From Pullilachnospira_A gallistercoris (GTDB taxonomy: Bacteria; Bacillota; Clostridia; Lachnospirales; Lachnospiraceae): a stretch of 11,453 nucleotides of DNA. Under the pieces are notes generated by a model. It saw nothing but the letters and a program-made list of their open reading frames with translations, had not been told where the DNA came from and ran no database searches. The stretch covers positions 1-11,453 of the forward strand of contig DVHM01000119.1 in NCBI GenBank assembly GCA_018712125.1, read 5' to 3'. Positions 6,638 through 11,453 of the stretch are shown here, one piece after another. The position numbers and the translations under genes were made by a program. Each line of letters starts with the position of its first letter. The stretch's first letter is position 1.

Positions 6638-7907
6638 CTATGGGACGCTGCTTCCGGCAAGAAATCCGGTAGACCAGGCAATCTGCAGATTGAAACCGCC
6701 GGTCAACGCGTCCAGATCCAGCACCTCCCCGGCGAAGTAGAGACCGCCGACCTTTCTGGACTCCATGGTAGAGGGATCCACATCCCGGACGCTGACACCG
6801 CCCTGGGTAATGATCGCCTCCGAAAATCCCCTGAGACCGCACAGGGTAAAGGGAAATCCCTTCAGCAGCTTCACCAGGTCATTCCGCTGCTCCCTGGTAA
6901 TCTCCCTGACCGGCTGATGCTCGGGGATGTGGGAAAGCTCCGCCGCCACCGGTACCATTTTCGCCGGCAATACCTCCCGCAGCACATTTCCGAAATGCCG
7001 GTTCGGCGCCTTGGAAAATTCCCGAAGCAGCCGTTCCTGGAGCTGCTTTTCCTCCAGTGCAGGCTTCAGGTCTATGCTCGCCGCGAGAGTTCCCTCCGCC
7101 GCCAGCTTTTTTCCCACCAGACTGCTGGCGGTAAGCACCAGCGGACCGCTGACCCCAAAGTGCGTAAAGAGCATCTCCCCGAATTCCCGGTAGAGTTCTC
7201 TGCCCCCTTTGATCCCGGATCCGAAGTGTCACATTGCGCAGAGATAATCCCTGCATGGCGGGAATATAGTCCTCCAGAGCAACCATGGGTACCAGCGCCG
7301 GACGCGTATCCACCAATCCGTGGCCCAGCCGCTTCGCCCACCCATACCCGTCTCCGGTGGATCCCGTGGTGGGATAGGAAATTCCTCCCGTAGCGACGAT
7401 AACCGCATCGGCAGGCAGCACCTCCGTGTGTTCGCGGTGTCGCTCGCCGCCCGGTCCTCGCCGCTTTACCTCGACGCCGACAACCTGTTCGCCGTGTGTC
7501 CGGATATCCTTTACCTCCGTCTGCAGCAATACCTTTACGCCGGCCTGATCCATCGCGCGCTCCAGCGCCTTCGTCACATCGGAAGAATGGTCTGATACGG
7601 GAAAGACCCGGTTGCCCCGTTCCACCTTCCAGGGCATCCCCATCTCCCGGAAAAATTCCATGGTCATGGAGTTATCGAAGCCGTAGATCGCGCTGTAGAG
7701 AAACTTCGGATTTGACACCACAGCCCCAAACAGCTGCTCCACATCACAGGCATTGGTAAAATTACATCGCCCTTTCCCGGTAATATAAATCTTTTTCCCC
7801 AGTTTTTCATTTTTCTCCAGAAGCGTTACCCGGTGCCCCCGGCGTCCGGCCGCAACGGCAGCCATCATCCCGGCCGCGCCGCCTCCAACCACAATGACGC
7901 TGCTCAT
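6638..7907 (-). pseudogene. BaiN/HI0933-family NAD(P)/FAD-dependent flavoprotein, interrupted by a frameshift
   Basis: A flavoprotein of the HI0933/BaiN type (annotated elsewhere as aminoacetone oxidase family); the true substrate is unknown. The N-terminal part, read from ATG 7907, has the FAD dinucleotide fold VIVVGGGAAGMMAA (4-17), the family signature GKKIYITGKGRCNFTN (37-52) and VATGGISYPTTGSTGDGY (171-188). It stays on the family pattern to Q233 (CAA, 7211-7209). The expected continuation (RELYREFGEMLFTHFGVSGP) is in another frame and runs to the TAG at 6638, ending in the FAD-contacting GGFNLQIAWSTGFLAG. The break coincides with a five-base run (C at 7203-7207; G in the message). Removing one G would give one 422-residue protein, the normal length. 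As read, the upstream frame continues 109 foreign residues and stops at 6879. The start overlaps the rpiR stop by 4 bp. It may be a true mutation, a slippage site or a sequencing error. Confidence 0.85.
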
Positions 7908-8824
7908 GATTTCTTTACCTTTCCGTAACGCATCTTGATGGAGTCGTCGATGGGCTCGATCTCATCGTTGTCATACACCTGGTACTCATCCCAGATATGT
8001 TCCAGCATCTCCAGCGTGGAGGCCACCTCGTCCTGCTTGCGCATACACAGTGACACGATGAGGGCATTGATGACGCTCAGAGGCGCCACCAGTGAATCCA
8101 CAATGGAAGCCATGTCGCTCTTGGCGATCAGATTGCAGGAAGAGTAAAGATTCATCGGCGAATGTACGCTGTCCGTCAGTGTGATGACCTTGGCATTCCG
8201 GTTGTTCGCAAATTCCAGAGCCTTCAGCGTCCGCATGGAATACCGCGGAAAACTGATGCCGATGATCACATCCTTCTCATCGATATACACCATCTGCTCA
8301 AAGAGCTCGCTGGCGCTGTTGGTGTGCAGAAGAATCACATCCTCAAACATCTGGTTCAGATAAAAGGCCAGAAAAGAGGCCAGCGGCGCGCAGCTTCGGA
8401 TTCCCACGATATAAATTTTCCTGGCCTGAAGAATCGTATCCACCGCGGACCGGAAAGCCGCCTCGTCGATATTCTCGATGGTTTCCTTGATCTTTTCCGC
8501 GTCAGCGGACAGAACGGTCTGCAGCACATTGGACTCCTGAATCCGCCCGTAGGTAACCTCCATGCGCTGCACCGTGTTCAGCTTGTTGCGCACCATCTCC
8601 TCCAGCGCCTTCTGAAAATCCGGATATCCCTTGTATCCCAGGCACATGGCGAAGCGTACCACCGTGGATTCGCTGACACCGACAATCTCCCCCAGCTTGG
8701 CCGCCGTGAGAAAAACTGCCTTGTCATAATTGTCCGTAATATAGTTTGCCAGCATCTTCTGCCCCTTGCTCATGGAACTGTATCGGGCATTGATGCGGTT
8801 ATTCAACTCATTTACATTGCTCAT
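7904..8824 (-). CDS. RpiR/MurR-family transcriptional regulator (HTH plus SIS domain)
   Basis: A 306-residue DNA-binding regulator. The N-terminal RpiR-type helix-turn-helix spans about residues 1-78, with the recognition region AKLGEIVGVSESTVVRFAMCLG (42-63). The C-terminal SIS domain (about 126-260) includes KIYIVGIRSCAPLASFLAF and a second strand-turn GISFPRYSMRTLKALEFA. SIS domains in this family sense phosphorylated sugars, so it may respond to a sugar-phosphate or cell-wall amino-sugar; the ligand cannot be read. The frame is open upstream to 9025, but that extension crosses the promoter and terminator. The ATG at 8824 follows AAGGAG by 9 bases and gives a normal length. It is the first gene of the unit and overlaps the flavoprotein gene by 4 bp (ATGA), so it is co-transcribed with cmk-ispH-rpsA. 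Confidence 0.92.
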   Translation of the reverse strand: MSNVNELNNRINARYSSMSKGQKMLANYITDNYDKAVFLTAAKLGEIVGVSESTVVRFAMCLGYKGYPDFQKALEEMVRNKLNTVQRMEVTYGRIQESNVLQTVLSADAEKIKETIENIDEAAFRSAVDTILQARKIYIVGIRSCAPLASFLAFYLNQMFEDVILLHTNSASELFEQMVYIDEKDVIIGISFPRYSMRTLKALEFANNRNAKVITLTDSVHSPMNLYSSCNLIAKSDMASIVDSLVAPLSVINALIVSLCMRKQDEVASTLEMLEHIWDEYQVYDNDEIEPIDDSIKMRYGKVKKS

Positions 8825-8879
8825 TCCCAACTGCTCCTTATCCCTTGTCAGCGCCGGCATGCACCGCGCTATCTTATCT

Positions 8880-8907
8880 ATTATACCAGAAAAGGCCGAA
8901 ACGACAA
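8880..8907 (-). promoter_or_regulatory. Promoter of the rpiR-baiN-cmk-ispH-rpsA operon
   Basis: On the minus strand, TTGTCG (8907-8902, 4 of 6 to consensus) and a perfect TATAAT (8885-8880) are 16 bases apart. The -10 is extended (TGGTATAAT). The predicted start near 8873 gives a leader of about 50 bases before the ATG at 8824. The next strong terminator on this strand is at 3863-3909, so the unit may be about 5 kb long. Confidence 0.72.
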
Positions 8908-8978
8908 GACCTGAACACAGATGATCACGAGCGCAACCATTATTTTTCCTTCGTGGAAACGCAATCCCCCATGATAAG

Positions 8979-9014
8979 AAAAGCGCGCCGCATTTCTGTA
9001 AAATACGGCACGCT
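8979..9014 (-). terminator. Rho-independent terminator of the oad operon
   Basis: On the minus strand, bases 9014-9001 and 8995-8982 pair as a 14-bp stem around a 5-base loop, followed by TTTTCTTA. Two of the 14 pairs are G-U wobbles in the minus-strand RNA; on the plus strand they would be C-A mismatches. The hairpin is therefore suited to the minus transcript, 30 bases after the oadA stop. Confidence 0.85.
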
Positions 9015-9043
9015 CGCTCATACATGTTTCTGTTGAAAATCTC

Positions 9044-10462
9044 TTATACCGGATATGCTCCGTTTTCGCTGTCCGCAGCAGTCGGATCCACACGGGTCTC
9101 CTGCGCCTGGCGATATTTGAAGAATTCCACTGCAACCTGGGGGAACAGCGCGTAGGAGAGAACGTCCTCATCCTGCTCTTTCCACTCCTTCATCTCGCTC
9201 TCCAGAGTCGCAAGCTCCGGCTCAAGCAGATCTGCCGGCCGGCAGGTAATCGCGTTCTTCTTCTCGTCGCCCAGCACCTTGTCCACAACCTCGGGGTTGA
9301 AGGGCTTTACTGTCTGGCCATACTTGCCGAGAAGAACGTCCTTTGTCTCCTTCGTCGCCACTTTGTAGCGCTCGCCGAAGAGAACGTTGAACACCGCCTG
9401 TGTTCCGACAATCTGGGAAGACGGCGTAACCAGAGGCGGCTCGCCCAGATCCTTGCGGACTCTCGGCACCTCGGCCAGAACTTCCTCGAATTTGTCTTCC
9501 TTGCCCTGCTCTTTCAGCTGGGAGATCAGGTTGGAAAGCATACCGCCCGGAACCTGATATTTCAGCGTGTTGATATCTACGCCCAGCACCTTCGGATTCA
9601 TCAGACCGCTCTCCAGCGCTTCCTCTCTCATGGGGCGGAAATAATCTGCGATCTCTGTCAGCAGATTCAGATCCAGACCGGTGTCGAAAGGTGTATCGCG
9701 GAACGCCTCCACCATAACCTCCGTGGCCGGCTGGCTGGTACCCAGAGCGAAGGGGGACATAGCGGTGTCGATGATGTCGGCTCCTGCCTCCACGCCCTTC
9801 AGATAGGTCATGGATGCCACACCGGATGTATAGTGGGTGTGCAGCTCGATGGGAAGGCTGGTAGCTTCCTTCAGCGCCCGAACCAGCTCATCTGCCTTCT
9901 TGGGAACAAGAAGACCGGCCATATCCTTGATACACAGGGAATCCGCACCCATATCCTCCACGCGCTTTGCCAGATCCGTCCAGTAATCCAGCGTGTAGGC
10001 GTCGCCCAGCGTGTAGGAAAGCGCTACCTGGGCATGGCCTTTCTCCTTGTTACATGCCGTCACTGCGGTCTGCAGGTTGCGCAGATCGTTCAGGCAGTCA
10101 AAGATTCGAATGATATCGATACCATTGGCGATGGACTTCTGTACGAAATATTCCACCACGTCATCCGCGTAAGGACGATAACCAAGAATATTCTGTCCGC
10201 GGAACAGCATCTGCAGCTTTGTGTGCTTGAAGCCGTCTCTCAGCTTTCTCAGCCGCTCCCAGGGATCTTCCTTCAGGAAGCGAAGGCAGGCATCAAAGGT
10301 CGCGCCTCCCCAGCACTCCACAGCGTGGAATCCCACCTGGTCCATTTTATCAACGATCGGAAGCATCTGCTCTGTCGTCATTCTCGTCGCGATCAGAGAC
10401 TGATGCGCGTCTCTCAATACGGTCTCCGTAATTTTTAACGGTTTTTTCATTTCTTCTGCCAT
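9044..10462 (-). CDS. oadA: Oxaloacetate decarboxylase alpha subunit (carboxyltransferase), without biotin domain
   Basis: Carboxyltransferase subunit of a biotin-dependent, Na+-translocating decarboxylase: it moves the carboxyl group from oxaloacetate to biotin on a carrier protein. The 472 residues contain an HMG-CoA-lyase-like TIM barrel with metal and active-site residues D18-H19 (LRDAHQS), the reactive lysine K179 (CIKDMAGLL) and H208/H210 (ELHTHYTSG). A conserved carboxylase region follows, with QVPGGMLSNL and PSSQIVGTQAVFNVL. Classical OadA has about 590-600 residues ending in a biotinyl domain with MKM; here the protein ends after the PTAADSENG stretch with no such motif, so the carrier must be separate. 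The ATG has TAGGAGG 5 bases upstream. The gene lies 16 bases behind oadB. A pyruvate carboxylase subunit B role is a less likely alternative, because oadB is adjacent. Confidence 0.93.
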   Translation of the reverse strand: MAEEMKKPLKITETVLRDAHQSLIATRMTTEQMLPIVDKMDQVGFHAVECWGGATFDACLRFLKEDPWERLRKLRDGFKHTKLQMLFRGQNILGYRPYADDVVEYFVQKSIANGIDIIRIFDCLNDLRNLQTAVTACNKEKGHAQVALSYTLGDAYTLDYWTDLAKRVEDMGADSLCIKDMAGLLVPKKADELVRALKEATSLPIELHTHYTSGVASMTYLKGVEAGADIIDTAMSPFALGTSQPATEVMVEAFRDTPFDTGLDLNLLTEIADYFRPMREEALESGLMNPKVLGVDINTLKYQVPGGMLSNLISQLKEQGKEDKFEEVLAEVPRVRKDLGEPPLVTPSSQIVGTQAVFNVLFGERYKVATKETKDVLLGKYGQTVKPFNPEVVDKVLGDEKKNAITCRPADLLEPELATLESEMKEWKEQDEDVLSYALFPQVAVEFFKYRQAQETRVDPTAADSENGAYPV

Positions 10463-10478
10463 ATTTTCCTCCTAATAT

Positions 10479-11453
10479 TTATACACCAAAGATTGCCATG
10501 AAAATTCCGGCAACCACCGCTGTTCCGACCACACCGGCCACGTTCGGCCCCATCGCGTGCATCAGCAGGAAGTTGGTGGGATCCTCCTCCGCTCCAACCT
10601 TCTGAGATACTCTGGCGGCCATGGGCACTGCGGAAACTCCCGCCGAACCGATCAGCGGATTGATCTTTCCCCTTGTGACGCGGCAGAGTACTTTTCCGAG
10701 AAGCACGCCGCCCGCCGTACCGAAGGCAAAGGCTACCAGGCCAAGGAACACGATCTTCAGGGTCGTCCAGTTCAGGAATGCCTCCGCGCTGGTGGACGCG
10801 CCTACCGATGTGCCGAGAAGAATAACCACGATATACATCAGGGCATTGGAAGCCGTCTCGGAGAGCTGGCGCACAACGCCGCACTCACGGAACAGGTTGC
10901 CCAGCATCAGCATTCCAACCAAAGGCGCCGTCGTCGGCAAAATCAGACATACAATAATCGTAACCACAATCGGGAACAAAATCTTCTCCAGCTTGGACAC
11001 CGGGCGAAGCTGCTCCATATGGATAGACCGCTCCTCCTTCGTCGTCAGAAGCTTCATAATCGGCGGCTGAATAATCGGTACCAGCGCCATATAGGAATAA
11101 GCAGCCACAGCTATGGGACCCATCAGAGCACTCTGTCCCAGCTTGCCTGCCAGAAAGAGGGATGTGGGGCCGTCCGCGCCGCCGATAATGGCAATGGCTG
11201 CTGCGGCCTCATCCGAAAATCCCAGCAGAATCGCAAGGAAATAGGCCGAAAAAATTCCGAGCTGTGCCGCCGCACCCATCAGGAAACTGATGGGGTTCGC
11301 GATCAGAGGGCCAAAATCTGTCATAGCTCCTACCCCGAGGAAAATCAGAGAAGGAAGGATGGACCATTCATCCAGCGTATAGAAGTAATACAGAAGTCCT
11401 CCCACTCCGTTGTCCGATTCCTCCGGGCTGATCATGATATCCGGGTAAATATT
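10479..11453 (-). CDS. oadB: Na+-translocating decarboxylase beta subunit (partial, 5' end beyond window)
   Basis: Membrane subunit that decarboxylates carboxybiotin and exports Na+. The visible 324 residues are very hydrophobic, with about eight to nine membrane segments. Family landmarks are the FLGVGAMTDFGPLIANP stretch, IIGGADGPTSLFLA containing the conserved aspartate of the Na+ site, INPLIGSAGVSAVPMAARV and the C-terminal LLMHAMGPNVAGVVGTAVVAG. The reading frame remains open through the right edge (NIYPDIMISPEES...), and full-length proteins carry roughly 60 or more extra N-terminal residues, so the internal methionine at 11435 is not the start. The same beta chain occurs with oxaloacetate, methylmalonyl-CoA and glutaconyl-CoA decarboxylases; the neighbouring alpha chain points to oxaloacetate. 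The promoter and probably the gamma and biotin-carrier genes are outside the window. Confidence 0.94.
   Translation of the reverse strand, partial: NIYPDIMISPEESDNGVGGLLYYFYTLDEWSILPSLIFLGVGAMTDFGPLIANPISFLMGAAAQLGIFSAYFLAILLGFSDEAAAAIAIIGGADGPTSLFLAGKLGQSALMGPIAVAAYSYMALVPIIQPPIMKLLTTKEERSIHMEQLRPVSKLEKILFPIVVTIIVCLILPTTAPLVGMLMLGNLFRECGVVRQLSETASNALMYIVVILLGTSVGASTSAEAFLNWTTLKIVFLGLVAFAFGTAGGVLLGKVLCRVTRGKINPLIGSAGVSAVPMAARVSQKVGAEEDPTNFLLMHAMGPNVAGVVGTAVVAGIFMAIFGV

Noticed and set aside
8162..8914. Plus-strand open frame of 250 codons opposite the RpiR gene
   Set aside because: The composition is His/Arg/Gln-rich as expected for an antisense frame, and it runs through the opposing promoter region.
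8825..9043. Possible small gene or RNA between rpiR and oadA
   Set aside because: The 219 bases are accounted for by the oad terminator, the rpiR promoter and leader; open frames here are extensions of neighbouring frames without ribosome binding sites.

Overview
The window looks like chromosomal core sequence of a Firmicute of the class Clostridia, probably Lachnospiraceae-like. The reasons are an Rnf operon in clostridial order (rnfC-rnfD-rnfG), a four-domain S1 protein directly behind ispH and cmk, a biotin-free oxaloacetate decarboxylase alpha chain next to its membrane beta chain, AGGAGG-type ribosome binding sites, and AT-rich promoters inside otherwise GC-rich coding DNA. The species cannot be named from sequence alone. 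I see no phage, insertion sequence, CRISPR array, tRNA or rRNA, and no convincing unknown system. The most unusual item is a broken gene in the middle of a housekeeping operon.

Layout. (1) 1-2525, minus strand: start of an Rnf operon. rnfC and rnfD are complete and rnfG is cut by the left edge. An extended -10 promoter lies in an AT-rich divergent region (2526-2708). (2) 2709-3812, plus strand: a lone DEDD-type exonuclease (YprB-like) with its own promoter. (3) 3861-8907, minus strand: an apparent five-gene transcription unit with promoter at 8880-8907 and terminator at 3863-3909. The order is an RpiR-family regulator, a BaiN/HI0933-type flavoprotein with a frameshift at a run of five C, cytidylate kinase, IspH, and an S1-domain protein. 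Four of these genes are joined by short overlaps (4 bp or 13 bp). (4) 8972-11453, minus strand: the end of a sodium-pumping decarboxylase operon, oadB (5' end beyond the window) followed by oadA and a strong terminator.

How the genes fit together. Rnf couples ferredoxin oxidation and NAD+ reduction to Na+ or H+ export. The oadA/oadB pair couples decarboxylation of oxaloacetate (or a related acid) to Na+ export. Both are membrane energy-conserving devices of anaerobes, here about 8 kb apart. The central operon carries nucleotide metabolism (Cmk), isoprenoid precursor synthesis (IspH) and translation (S1), led by a sugar-phosphate-sensing type of regulator.
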